64,000 nucleotides of DNA from Chrysomallon squamiferum (GCA_012295275.1 CM022665.1:327471-391470); one strand, 5' to 3'; shown: positions 11,767 through 23,641, numbered from the stretch's first letter. A program made the numbers and translations. The notes: generated by a model from the letters alone, not told the origin.

Positions 11767-11776
11767 GTCACGTGAT
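11767..11776 (+). promoter_or_regulatory. E-box palindrome GTCACGTGAT
   Basis: TCACGTGA palindrome, bHLH-zip type (USF/MITF/TFEB-like). Copies at 20,010, 27,968 and 59,741 sit in the same position of the cassette, about 80-110 bases before a TTTGATTxGGAATTT block that in three copies ends in a perfect GTAAGT donor. Confidence 0.4.
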
Positions 11777-12203
11777 CGTTACAATATAGTGACGACCCGG
11801 AAACGTTTTTTTGTCTGTTTTTAATATATCGATGTGTTTGAGTCGTTCTTTACGGAAATATTTCGATTAGTTAAGTTAATAAAAAAAAATAATGTATGAA
11901 AGGGATTTGAATATTACTTCCTTGTTTACGTTGTGCAAATTTTCGAAGATAATAACGAAATTTCTCTCGGCGATTTTTGAAATAGTAATTAGCTTTTAAA
12001 TAGTTCTTCTATCTTCAGATAATACATAAAATAACCTTCTTTTATATTTATTACGAGCGACAACGTAAAAGTAACACACTTCTTCAGTATCGTTTTTAAT
12101 AATAGTTTTGAGTGTATAAAATAAGCGGTAAAACAAATATTTAAAGTTACTAGCTTTCTGTTGCTAAAGTTATAAAATATTCCGCGTTGTTTCGATCTTT
12201 TGT

Positions 12204-12215
12204 GAAACTGAAACT
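12204..12215 (+). promoter_or_regulatory. ISRE-type site ahead of the small-exon cluster
   Basis: GAAACTGAAACT, perfect core, 113 bases before the first small exon at 12,328. The STAT/HSF module found downstream of the ISRE at 28,580 and 60,585 is replaced by a (TTTA)n run. Confidence 0.5.
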
Positions 12216-12250
12216 TGTACGGACGAAAATACTACACGAAATTTATATAT

Positions 12251-12285
<35 letters not shown>

Positions 12286-12327
12286 TATCATGGTAGATCA
12301 GATAATTTATTAACATCAGAATTACAG

Positions 12328-12408
12328 GTTTAATCCGTGAACTGATGAAAATCATGGTACAGAGAACTTGTTCGCCATTAAATGCACTTGAAAACATCAG
12401 AATAGAAG
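12328..12408 (+). CDS. Micro-exon B-type, old copy 1
   Basis: 81 bases between ATTACAG and GTGCGG, phase 1 at both ends, open throughout: GLIRELMKIMVQRTC, then 12 further residues ending IRIE. Homologous to exon B of the 29-45 kb array (consensus GLTxELxxIM) but clearly diverged, as are its introns. Length remains a multiple of three, which suggests coding constraint. Function unknown; the peptide looks helical. Confidence 0.6.
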
Positions 12409-12697
12409 GTGCGGACAATAGAATTTTCTTTCTACAAATTTGTAAATTTAATAGTTATCGAAAGATGATGAAAGATAACATAAAGTTGTAACAAGGAAAC
12501 ACATTATTACACGATTAAACCTTAGTAGTTTAGTTTCATACCTTATGTAACAAGTTCATCACCTGTTTCATTTAAATAAAATTACTGAAAAATGCATTAC
12601 CTGTTTCTAATGTAAAATCATAATAGTGTGACGAACCACACTTCACAGATGTTAATTATTAAATGTTTGTTTTAATATCATGTTACTGAACTTACAG

Positions 12698-12748
12698 AGC
12701 CAAGTGATAAGCAGGTGAACATGACTGACAAGAACATTGAGTCGTCAG
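12698..12748 (+). CDS. Micro-exon A-type, old copy
   Basis: 51 bases between CTTACAG and GTACTT, phase 1 at both ends: E then PSDKQVNMTDKNIESS. Corresponds to array exon A, sharing SDKQV and the donor. It is 9 bases shorter because the acceptor has moved into what is the start of exon A in the array. Frame is preserved. Confidence 0.6.
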
Positions 12749-12921
12749 GTACTTTTTTACCTTGTTTAACGTAAATGATAAAATGATTGTCATAAAATTA
12801 ATCTTCTAATCTCAGTGAGTGCTACATAAATATAATGGGGAAGAAATAATTATTTTGTTAGAAACGTAAGGTGATGTTAATTTTTCACATTTTATTTGTA
12901 TTCATTTTTCTGAAATTACAG

Positions 12922-13002
12922 GTTTAACCCGTGAACTACTGAAAATCATGCTTCAGAAAATTCGTTCTCTATTACATTCGGTTGGAAACATCACAATAGA
13001 AG
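12922..13002 (+). CDS. Micro-exon B-type, old copy 2
   Basis: 81 bases between AATTACAG and GTATAT, phase 1 at both ends, open: GLTRELLKIMLQKIRS, then further residues ending NITIE. With the exons at 12,328 and 12,698 it forms a B-A-B series that could splice in frame. No BIR or RING follows, but an IAP-like 3' tail appears at about 13,564, so this may be a gene whose 3' half was deleted. Confidence 0.6.
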
Positions 13003-13100
13003 GTATATAAAATTTAAATTTTATATATATACATATATATTATGTTTTTTTAAAGAATTCAAAATAATTAACCGATGTTTTTTTTTAATGTTAAAATTAC

Positions 13101-13144
<44 letters not shown>

Positions 13145-13289
13145 GAAAAGGCTTAACATGAAATATATTAATAATTTATACATTGTGCAAAATAATATAA
13201 CTTTTATCCTCACTGTCATCATAAGATTATTCAAGTTTTATATGAAAACCTTCTTCAGGTAAGTAGATAATTAAATTTAACCATAATGC

Positions 13290-13370
13290 TAAACCTCACC
13301 CTAACAGTAACCCTAACACTAAACATAACCCTGATGCTAACATTAACCCTAAACCTTACCCTAGATATAA
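13290..13370 (+). repeat. Telomere-like minisatellite, single unit
   Basis: CCCTAA/CTAACA-rich unit containing CCCTGATGCTAAC once. The partner locus at 53,440-54,060 has nine such units. Confidence 0.8.
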
Positions 13371-13563
13371 TCTTACTTCTAGCAATATGATAAATTGACC
13401 AATGTTATACCAACAATCCTAATAAACTTTCCCAAGTTAATATTTTGAAATAAAAGTTGTTTTAATTTTTACACCATGTTATATACGAAAACTCCATTGA
13501 GGTAAACAGATAATTTAATTTAACCCTATTGCTAACCCTAATCCTAATAGATAATCTAATCCT

Positions 13564-13690
13564 AACCCTAGCTGTGTTAATCTGTTTTAAAATGTTTTAA
13601 CGATGAGATGAACTTTAATTCACCTGGGAATCATGTAACAAAGAATATGAGTTGATTTGTTTGAGTTTCACACTAAGAATTTCAAGTTTC
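13564..13690 (+). pseudogene. Remnant of an IAP 3' tail
   Basis: From AGCTGTGTTAATCTG onward this matches the end of the RING exon and the 3' flank of the IAP copies (GTGTTAATCTG at 2836 and 49,996, then the flank to ATTTGTTTGAGTTTC at about 2939). It implies that an IAP gene once ended here, downstream of the micro-exons at 12.3-13.0 kb. Confidence 0.45.
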
Positions 13691-14484
13691 TTTCGTTTTT
13701 TAGTTACATGCTCAGGTCTAGCATTTTAGTTTAGTATTTCATAGAACAACTAATTAATTTTGAAATACAATTTTAAAATAATAATAATAATAATAGAAAT
13801 GTATATATAGATATACACATTAAAAGAGTAGGTAATACATATTTTCTTTACTGTGTCCAAACCAATAATAAAGATAACTATTGTTGTTCAGTCAAGTTTT
13901 TGTCGACTGGTAAAATAAATTTTTGAACAGTTTTATGATAAACCGTATTGTCATAGATAACAACTTTTGTAAATTATTTCATTCGGCAGTTTAGTTCTCT
14001 TATATTAAAAAAATAATAATAACCATCTAAATTATATTTATTTGCAGAGTAATAATTTGTTTAAAATATTGTTTTACTGTTGTTCATTGTAGACATTTTT
14101 CCAAAGAAATAAACTATTAAACCAATGAAATCATATTTTTCAGTTATTATCTATGTTAGACTATCTATGTAAAAATCTAAATTACATAATCATCTAAGCT
14201 TATGGGAAATTCTCAATAACTGTGTATTTAGGAATGAATATTCTGCTCTATCAGATCAAGTCTCATTATATTAATTCCGTCTGCACGAATCTAAAGGTTT
14301 TTGTCACAGAGAGAAAGAAAAATATTCGTAAAATTAACTTCGCTTTCTGCAAACCTGTTACTAAATCCATTATAAAGTAAATATCAGCATATGAAAAATT
14401 ATTCAGATTAACGTGACCCAAACTGTTTCATTCTTAGTAAATCTGGTCGAACATCTTAGCCATTTGACATCTATATTGGCATTT

Positions 14485-14623
<139 letters not shown>

Positions 14624-14818
14624 CACATTTTGTCCTGTTACGTTTTGTCATATGCGATTCCACTTGAACAAACCTGATTCGTGGATCGGATTTAAGGAAA
14701 GGGTTGAAGGTTAATGATCTTATCATTAGTAGAGTATAATCTTACAACAGTATGTACGGATAATAAAGCGGTTATTTCAGAAACAAGGTTACAGGATACG
14801 CCGAGACATTTTCCCAGC

Positions 14819-14924
14819 ATGGCTAACAGCTGTGTGAGTGGGTGGTGCTGGTCTGGTATGACTGCAGCCTTCTTGTCCGTCGTTGTCGTCTTTTCTGTCC
14901 ACTTCAAAGGCAACGAATTGAATA

Positions 14925-14929
<5 letters not shown>
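14819..14929 (+). CDS. Possible 36-residue membrane peptide
   Basis: ATG frame beginning MANSCVSGWCW, with a hydrophobic stretch GMTAAFLSVVVVFSVHF and a TAA just before a (TAA)n run. The duplicate at 55,432-55,542 is the same but for one Ser-to-Phe change. The hydrophobic core fits one transmembrane helix. The opposite strand is also open in both copies, so strand and coding status are uncertain. Confidence 0.2.
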
Positions 14930-14988
<59 letters not shown>

Positions 14989-15373
14989 GTTTTAAATATT
15001 TGCGACACTTATTTTTAACGTAACCTAAACATATTTAATGACGAGTTGAATTTAAAAAGTTGTATAAAATATACAAAATATACTTAGAAATGTTGATTTT
15101 TCAAATATCACTATAAGGTAATGCCGGCTAACTTTTAAATGCTCCGTATATGTTGCATACACGGTACATGTTTTCATTCAGTATATGAAATTTTAATATT
15201 AATTTTTATACGTGCTGAAACAACAGAACCCTAAAAATGATAAATTAATGTCCTGTTTGAGTGATGCAGGATCAATGAGAGAGAGCTCAAAAGCTGGGAC
15301 TGTCCTTTACAGAATATCGTGTCAACAGACGTTGATATGCGGATATTCAGCGTTCTTTTCACTGACTACTACT

Positions 15374-15374
15374 T

Positions 15375-15448
<74 letters not shown>

Positions 15449-15449
15449 G
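15374..15449 (+). repeat. (CTA)n microsatellite
   Basis: ACT/CTA triplet run; duplicate at about 56,031-56,097. Flanked by ATT/AAT runs. Confidence 0.95.
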
Positions 15450-16253
15450 AAGATGATGATAATAATAATAATAGTAATAAAAAATAATAATAAAAACAAT
15501 AATAGTAAGATGAAGAAGAAGAAGAAATAATAGTAGTAGTAATACTGTTAGTAGCAATAACGGTAATAACAATAATAATAATAATAACAACAACAATTTA
15601 AAAATACAAAATTTAACTATCGATTTTCTCTTCATATAAAAATTAGTATTTAAAATTGGATTTGCTGAACTCTTACATTATCTGGGTACAAATAAAGTGA
15701 CAGCTAATCATGACATCCTTCTGTTTTGTGTGGAAGTTTTCAAGCTGCTATTGGCAATCTGATATATGTACACATACAAACTGTTTTTTCTAAAGCGGTT
15801 TTCATTGTTTTTCTGTTTATTCTCAGCTCAGTCTTTCGTAAATAAAAAAGTAGGGTACAAAAGGTAAGTTCACATATACAGCTAACAAATAGCCTGGCTT
15901 ACAATAACGTAGTTGTGACATTGAAAATGTTACTATCATAATCGCAAAACAGCGGAGTTGTTTTCGGCACAAATACAATAGTTTAACGGAAAGGTTAGCG
16001 TTTAGTCGTCACAGTTCATAATCACATTCATTAAAACTGTTCATAGCCTTAAAATTAACTTTTAAAAATTTCATACCAGTAGCTACCTTCTAATTTGTTA
16101 ATATTTTGTAAAATTGACTACAACCGCTTAATATAGTTCGTATTCTGTTTACCTCATATTTCGATCAACCACTGCAAAGCAAATGACGTGTTTTTAAGTA
16201 TAAATTTTAATTTTAATTTTAGGAATTATGCTGCAATTATCAAACGTCCGTAA

Positions 16254-16400
16254 GTTAGATACGATCCATATACTCAGTCTGTGCAGAAGCTGAACAACAA
16301 GGACATGTTACACTGCGTGGCACGTAATCTCAAAGGAGAACTCGAAGTACTCCAACACGCCATCGATCGGATACAGTCGTTTAACCTCGACTCCCGATGA
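16254..16400 (+). CDS. Conserved short terminal reading frame, unrecognised
   Basis: Open from 16,254 to a TGA at 16,398-16,400; the best part begins KLNNKDMLHCVARNLKG and ends NLDSR. Composition and a predicted amphipathic helix look coding. In the duplicate (56,9xx-57,014) only two changes occur in that part (His-to-Leu, Ser-to-Phe), but a codon upstream is a stop. It could be the last exon of an unrelated gene; no start or acceptor is convincing. Confidence 0.3.
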   Translation, partial: VRYDPYTQSVQKLNNKDMLHCVARNLKGELEVLQHAIDRIQSFNLDSR

Positions 16401-16405
16401 CGTCA
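16398..16405 (+). promoter_or_regulatory. Perfect CRE (TGACGTCA), first of a pair
   Basis: Full CREB/ATF palindrome overlapping the stop of the short frame. A second is at 16,488. Both are conserved in the duplicate at 57,013 and 57,102. Confidence 0.45.
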
Positions 16406-16487
16406 CTGGACGTAACATCCCGGAGATATCTCATCTACGTCACTGGATATGTTTTATTATATCTCCATTAACAGACAGATACGTAGA

Positions 16488-16495
16488 TGACGTCA
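16488..16495 (+). promoter_or_regulatory. Perfect CRE (TGACGTCA), second of a pair
   Basis: Lies 90 bases from the first CRE; the spacing in the duplicate is 89. No TATA box or clear start was found nearby. Confidence 0.4.
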
Positions 16496-16799
16496 TGAGA
16501 AAAACATCCAAATTACAAACATCGAGCGTATAAATATGCATATTGTTGTTGTTTCCTATAATATTATTATCATAGTTTTGTTTTAAGGATAACATTTATT
16601 CATTAAAATACTAGATTGAATACGTAGATTTACAGAGAGTGTGTAAATAAACAGTGATTTTATGTATGATGTTTGTCTAATTGTAATTCAATACACACTG
16701 CATAGCTACTTCACATACACACCCACACATTTTCATATATTCATTTATATCTACCTATATTTACCACCATAAAAAAGTATACATACATTCAGATAAAAC

Positions 16800-16813
16800 T
16801 GTTTATATATATA

Positions 16814-16878
<65 letters not shown>

Positions 16879-18663
16879 TACATACATGTTGCATATTACT
16901 ATAAATATATATTTAATCTGTATGTTATTTATAGTGGGACACAACACTAAAACCACGCATGAAACTGCCTAATAAATTATTTACTTTAAATTAACTGCAC
17001 ACGAAGACACACGCGCACATACATACAAACATACAGCCACATACCCTTATTATTTTACATTTACGTATAAGATGTAACTTCCTTTGAATAACCTGGAGTT
17101 GTTTTATTGTTATCATATTTTATTATTAATAAAGAATGAGAACCACTGAACAATCGTGTCGACACATATTTGATTACATATTTTCATGGCAAATTAAATA
17201 TATTAAAGCATTTGGTTTGTACTGCCATGGGTTCATTCTAGTAAGATAATCTCTTGTAAATGTACGATGTACATAATTATATAGCAGTGGATTTATTCGT
17301 TAACCCACGTACCCTCTTTAACAGTAAACAAAAAAATGTACGAGAAATTAATACAGATATACATGCGAGACCCCACAGTACAAAGCATTCATGACCCATT
17401 GAAATGTATATCTCTCAAATCAGTAGAAGTCTACTTTAACATAATAGGTTATAAATATATACAGCAGTGTATTCAAAACAATAATAAAAGTAACTACTGG
17501 TGTTCAGTCAAGTGTTTGTTCACTGGTAGATTTAATTTTTGAATAGTTTTATGATAAGAATGATACATTGCAAAAAGTATTATTTTAGTGTTGTTCATTG
17601 TAGAAAACTGTAACAAGAAATAAAATAGTTTGAAAAAATAAAAATGTCGTGTTCTTATGTTACGAATGATATATTTCTATGTTATTATTTCCCTCATCAT
17701 TATCATAATTATTATTATTATTGTTAACAAAAATTAACATTATTATTGTAATTGTTGTTGCTATTGTTATTATTATTATCGTTATTGTTATTGTTGATAC
17801 TTGATGTACCTTACATACATTACTGAATAGTGTGCGTGTGTGTGTGTGCGTGTGTGTGAGAAAGAGATAATAAATTATATGATCACGCTAACTAACTTTA
17901 TGTATTTGTTTGTTTGTTATTTTAAGTGTTTTACAATTACAGTTAAAATGGTTTTATTTTATAAATTACAAATGATTATGAGGATGGGAAACCGGGCTCT
18001 TTTATAAAAAAGCTAAGTTCTTTGTTGTTTTTCTTATTTTCTTTTTACTTCCTTTCTGCCCTAAAAATGTGTCGCATTAATCACTTTTATTTTTCTTTAC
18101 TTCTCTGATTTATTGTTATTATTATTATTATTATAATTTTATTTTATTTTATGTTGTTCGTCTTCCTTTTTAAATTTTCTTTCGTTGAAGATGTCACAAT
18201 TAAAAATAATTAACCGATATTTTTAAAACAAGTTCAAATTAAATACAATAAGGAGAGAATACAGTTGTCAGTATATAGGTTCTAATTTAATCAATACAAA
18301 CCATCATCATAATTATTATTATTATGGTTGTTGTTGTTATCGTTATTGCTGTTGTTCTTGTTGTTGTTATTTTTGTTATTATTATTATTATTGTTATTGC
18401 TATTGTTATTATTGCTGTTGTTGTAGTTGTTGCTGTTACCAGGGTCGTATCTAGGATTCATAAATTGCGCTGATGTTAAGATCAGGTAACTTTACCATAA
18501 AATCAGCTCAGAAATATCAATGAAGTTTAATAGAAAGTGCTCCGTGGGCCCCACCCTTCAGGCTACGCCCTGTGCACGTGCGATACTTGATACACCTTAC
18601 ATACATTATTGAGTATTATTTTTGTGTATGTTCTTGTGTGTGTATGTATCTATGTATGTGCGT

Positions 18664-18705
<42 letters not shown>

Positions 18706-18896
18706 TAATAAATTACATGACCAAGCTAAATAACTTTATATATTTGTTTGTTTATTTCAAAATGTTTATTTGTTTGTTTTTTTTTATTATATTTTCTTTT
18801 TCCTTGTTTTCTACCTTAAAAATGACTCCTGTTAATTAGATACCTTTTTATTTTCCTTTAATTCTCTTATTTATTATTATTAACATTATTATTAAC

Positions 18897-18929
<33 letters not shown>

Positions 18930-18960
18930 TTATTATTATTATTATTATTATTATTTTAAT
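16800..18960. repeat. Microsatellite-rich stretch
   Basis: Contains (TG)n/(TA)n/(CA)n at about 16,817-16,876, ATT runs at about 17,705-17,790 and 18,310-18,430, and (TG)n at about 18,669-18,703. A frame at 17,336-17,542 is also open at 57,228-57,503, but it overlaps a dispersed repeat and has many amino-acid changes; I do not call it a gene. Confidence 0.7.
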
Positions 18961-20009
18961 ACTTGGTCAAGAGACGTGTTTATTTTTGCTGTTCGTCTTC
19001 CTTTTAAAATTTCTTTCGTTGGGGAAAATGTCGAAATTAAGAATAATTAACCAATGTTTTTAAAACAAGTTAAAACTGCAATACATATAATAAGGAGAGA
19101 ATATCTTGTGAATATATATGGTTCTAATTTAAACAATACAAAGTTGTTGTTGTTTTTTTCAACATATTTTAGACTGTACTGAACAATTCAACAAAATAAT
19201 ATATGATATGTAACGATTTTAATTTGGTACTAACTATACAAACTTACTTACCTATAAACCATCTGAAATCACAACAAAAAATTACTAAGAACTTGAAAGT
19301 ACACGATTTAAAAGATCTATTGAGAAAACTGTATTCTAATCTTCTAAAATAAAAAAAGAATATCAGTAACAAGAAAAAAAGAACTTTTAAAAAGCTATAC
19401 TAGACTTATCATCTAGCAATCTGATGTACAAAAAGTGTAACAGAAAATAATTATCATTTGGTCGTCTCGGTTATACTTTTAAATTTAAACTTTAGTCAAT
19501 TTAAAAAAGATGAAGTAGAGTGGAAATTTAATAACTTATTATTATTAATTCTTTGTTAAATAAATAAAAGGAAAAAAAAACAACAAAAAACAATAAAATA
19601 AAAATAACGAGTTTGTACGCGGTGCCAGTCTATAACTTAGAAGACTTTGCAACCCCGAAAAATGAAATCAAGTTTTCAATCAAAAATCATTTCAGAAATG
19701 TTGCTAATGTAAATAAGAGCATACATTCATCTTTCTCTGTATTTAAGAAAAAGAAAAAAAGAAGTAAATATAAATAAATAAATAAATAATGTTTGCGCCT
19801 ACGTCAACTTTTACTAGAATAAAATATAATGTACTCAGGTAAATAAATAAATAAATAAATAAATAATAAGTTAAGTTAAATTAAATTAAATTAAATTAAA
19901 CTAAACTAAATTAAATTAAATAATGTTTGTTAACTCGATTATGATATTTTTCTTATTAGCGGTTCAAAGTCGCCAAGTTTATTTATATCACTTTGTACAC
20001 GTAATTTCA

Positions 20010-20019
20010 GTCACGTGAT
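20010..20019 (+). promoter_or_regulatory. E-box palindrome GTCACGTGAT with downstream donor
   Basis: Same cassette position as 11,767. About 80 bases on, GGAATTTAG is followed by a perfect GTAAGT (donor at 20,102), so this may be the promoter of a non-coding first exon. Confidence 0.4.
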
Positions 20020-20684
20020 CGTTACGACATAGAAACGACCCATCTAACGTATCGGTGTGTCTGAGCTGTTCTTTACGGAAATAATTTGATTCGGAATTTA
20101 GGTAAGTTTACAAAACATTTAATAACGGTGTTATGTACCTAGTAAGTTATGAGATTATTCTTAATAGCAGTTAGATTTCTGGAATTTACCAAGTTTATTT
20201 ATATCACTTTTGTACACGTAATTTGAGAACGTGATCGTTACGAGGTCGAGAAAACCAGTATACACTGCGTTGTGTATATTTTAATATATAGAAGAGTTTG
20301 AGCTGTTCTTTACAGAAACAAGGTTACTAGGAATTTAAGCAAGTTTATAAATATTTTAATAAAAGTTTTCTCTATCTAATAATTTATGCCTGTAAATATA
20401 TATTTATTTCGGTAGATAGATTTATGTTTTTTGGAAATGTATGAAACTGATTTTAACATTACTTCCTTGTTTACTTTGTGTAAATTTTCACAGCTAATAA
20501 CGAAGCTTTTCTCGTCGATTTTATTCGATTCAGTGAGTGAGGTAAATTATGCGATTTTATAGGTAATAGGCACGTGGACCTTGGATTTAGTTAATAGTTT
20601 AATAACATGACCTGTGTTTGAAATAATAATTAGGTTTTAACATATATTATTATATTCAGATAATTTGTTACAAACGGCACCAGA

Positions 20685-20702
20685 AGGTCATAAATATTGA
20701 CC
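20685..20702 (+). promoter_or_regulatory. Inverted AGGTCA/TGACC pair, 7-base spacer
   Basis: AGGTCA-N7-TGACC, 150 bases before the ISRE at 20,835. Confidence 0.35.
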
Positions 20703-20834
20703 CGTTTCTGTCCCTACACTTTTGAATATCATTTTATAGGAGTTTATAGCGTAAATGCTAAAACAAATATTTAATATTATTAGATTTATGTTGCTAACTT
20801 TATAAAATATTTCCGTGTTATTTCTTTCGTTTCT

Positions 20835-20846
20835 GAAACCGAAACT
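20835..20846 (+). promoter_or_regulatory. ISRE-type site (GAAACCGAAACT)
   Basis: Perfect core, followed by a decayed STAT-type site (TTCCTGTAA) and TTCGAGAAC. The duplicate at 60,585 has an extended ISRE and intact STAT/HSF sites. Confidence 0.5.
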
Positions 20847-21456
20847 TATATTTATGACGAAAATATTTCCTGTAACGTTCGAGAACATAGTACATACTTA
20901 TACGAGAAATTTAAATTATTAGAATTATATATGTAATGGTTTATTATAATTTATAGACATGTACATTTTATGTATATTTTATTTATGGGACACAATACAA
21001 ACAGTTTAATGCTTTGCAACTGGGCTCTATATATTCAGACTATCATACATAATCTGTTCTTGTTATTGTTCTACCATTTAGATCAGTTTTATTCCTGTCG
21101 CCGTTGGTATTATGTATAATATATAAGAAAATCCGAAGATTTAATCGCTGTTGAATAGCAAGTGTATTTAAAGAAAAGAAACTGCAATTCTGTAATATAA
21201 ATAAAGATAAGTGTATTTACTGTAATGAAAATAACATATTATTATATTTTATACGTGTCAAATTAGTCCACTGAGTATGAAATACATGAAAATATCACAA
21301 ATATTTATATTTGTCTGTCAGAAAACCTTTCTACATTTATGAAGAGAAAGTTAAAGTAATACAAATATAAGTAATATTATAATAACAACTTTTATTAAGG
21401 CAAAAAAAAGTTCACCATTTAAACAATAAAGCTGGTTAATATTTAGTTAAGTAGAA

Positions 21457-21491
<35 letters not shown>

Positions 21492-22255
21492 GTAAGTTAA
21501 TAAATAAAATACTTAAATAGATAATGAAATGAAATATATAAACAAAGAAATAAAATAAAATAAATGTTTGTTGTCTAGAGTATCAAATTTTTCTGATGGA
21601 TAATATTTAGCTAACTTTTACTAGAACAAAATAGAATGTATTCAACAAAATATAAACAAATAAAATAAATAAGTAATAAAATGAAAAATGGTTGTAGCCT
21701 AAGTTATGAGATTATTCTAAACAGCAGTTAGATTTCTGGAATGTTACCAAGTTGATTTTGTACACGTAAATTGAGACACGTAATCATTACGAGGTCGAAA
21801 CAACCCGTATACGTTTTATTTTCTGTTTTTAATATATCGAAGAGTTTGAGCTGTTCTTTATAGAAACAATGTTACTAGGAATTTAAGTAAGTTTACAAAA
21901 AAAAAATATTAACAGTTTTCTCTATCTAGTTATTTATGTCTATAAATATACATTTATTTCTGCAGAGATATTTAAACTTTTTAAATGTATGACACTAATT
22001 TAACATTACTTCATTGTTTACGTTGTATAAAATTTCATAGCTATTCTCGTCCATTTTGTTGGATTCAGTGAGTCATGTAAAACATACTTAGACACTGGAT
22101 TTAGTTACAGAGTTTAATAACATGACCAGTATTTGAAATAATAATTACGTTTTAACATATTAAACTTCTATGAAAGAGATATTGATCTTAATGAAAATAG
22201 AAGATGTTACGGTATGTTATTAGAAAAGTATAGGTTTACCAAAAAAACATTAGAC

Positions 22256-22464
22256 ACATCGCATAGCCCAATATCGGAATATCACAAACAAATTTGAAGA
22301 TAGAAATATTGAAGAATTTTACGTCCCAGAAAATGATATTTTAAATGAGTTCGTGTCAACAGAATTAAAATTTACAAAAATCTTATTTCATTTTATTCAC
22401 AAATCTGAAGGACGGAGTTGCGTTCTAAGTGAAACAACAAGAAACACAGAACGTGCAACTGTAG
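22256..22464 (+). CDS. Open exon-like frame ending at an IAP linker donor
   Basis: Open for about 70 codons without an ATG; it contains RNIEEFYVPENDILNEFV and ends TTRNTERATV at a GGTATATTG donor in phase 1, exactly as the IAP linker exon that splices to the RING. The last 20 codons are homologous to that linker (ETTRN-E motif). A possible acceptor CCCAG at 22,329 would give a 135-base phase 1-1 exon. No RING exon follows in the cassette, so this is a remnant or an exon used with a distant RING. The copy at 7740-7882 is frameshifted. Confidence 0.35.
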
Positions 22465-22921
22465 GTATATTGTAGATTTATTTCATTGTACTTGATTTAT
22501 TTATCTGGTTAGTTAGTTTTCTTTTCTTCGTCTTCTTTTTTTTCGTTTTTTTTTTCTGTTATATTTTTCTTTACTATTGTTATCGTTATTATTATTATTA
22601 TTATTATTATTGTGTTGTTGTTGTTGTTACTGTTATATTATTGATCTTGTCATTACCGTTATTATTATTGTTATTATTAGTTATTATTGTTGATGTTATT
22701 GCAGTTATTATTGTTAAATTCATAAAAGGATGTAAAATTATTTTTATGAAAGTCTACAAACCATTTGTTTCAAAAGTTAGGTGAAGCAAAGTATGCATAT
22801 TATTATTATTATTATTATAAAACACACACACACACACACAAAAACACAAATACATGTCTAAAATTATTAGTTTTACGTTGTTAACTTTATAAAATATTTC
22901 CGTGTACGTCTTTTCTTTTGT

Positions 22922-22933
22922 GAAACTGAAACC
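22922..22933 (+). promoter_or_regulatory. ISRE-type site (GAAACTGAAACC)
   Basis: Duplicate of the 8345 site; core unchanged. Confidence 0.5.
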
Positions 22934-23222
22934 TCTGTTATTTGTGACAAGGTTAAAAATGCAGTAAAAGGCACACCTACAAAAACACGCCGATAAAAGC
23001 AAGCCGACATAATAGCTGTGTCAGTGCGCCGTTAGTACGTACAGGTCAAAACTTTGATCAAACTTTAATCCTGACACAAAAGGAATCTGTGATAGGTTTT
23101 GACACTATTGTGAACCACTGTCAAAACTGTTATTTGTGATCATGAAGTTTAAAATAAAAGCACGCCTTCATAAGAATCCCGACATGACTGCACAGCCTTT
23201 TTTTATTATTATTATTATTATT

Positions 23223-23387
23223 ATGCAGTTTTTAACTTTACTTTTTTGTTTAACATTGTTAACATTTTTCACAGCTAATAATGAAGGTTTTCTCGTCGAT
23301 TTTATTAAATTTATTGGCTCATGTGAAACATGCATAGACCTTGGATTTAGTTTTAAGAAAGGTTTAATAATAAAACTAGTATTTTAA
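23223..23387 (+). CDS. Possible small secreted peptide
   Basis: ATG frame with a hydrophobic leader (MQFLTLLFCLTLLTFF, then TANNEG) resembling a signal peptide, then about 30 residues with two cysteines. In the copy at about 8,647 one T is missing and the frame is lost. Other cassettes have a similar leader (MKLILTLLPCLLC, then VNFHS) that stops at once. Probably a chance frame; recorded because the leader recurs. Confidence 0.12.
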   Translation: MQFLTLLFCLTLLTFFTANNEGFLVDFIKFIGSCETCIDLGFSFKKGLIIKLVF

Positions 23388-23630
23388 ATAATGATTACGT
23401 TTTATCCTGTTTTACTATATTCATGTAATAGAGAAAAACGACTTTCTTTTGTATTTGTTACGAGCGACAACGAGAAGGTCACAAAGATTTGTGTCTCCCA
23501 CTTCTTGAATATCGTTCTCAATAACTGTTAGAAGTGTACAGAGTAAGTAAGTGTTAAGACAAATATTTAAAATTATTACATTTATGTTGCTAACATTATA
23601 AAGTATTTCTTTTTTCTTTCTCTCCTTCAT

Positions 23631-23641
23631 GAAACTGAAAG
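23631..23641 (+). promoter_or_regulatory. ISRE-like site (GAAACTGAAAG)
   Basis: Copy of the 9053 site; GAAANNGAAA kept. Confidence 0.4.

Noticed and set aside
17336-17542. 68-codon frame MYEKLIQIYMRDP..., also open at 57,228-57,503
   Set aside because: Many amino-acid changes between two otherwise similar copies, and its end is a dispersed repeat also found at 13.9 and 54.6 kb; no homology recognised.
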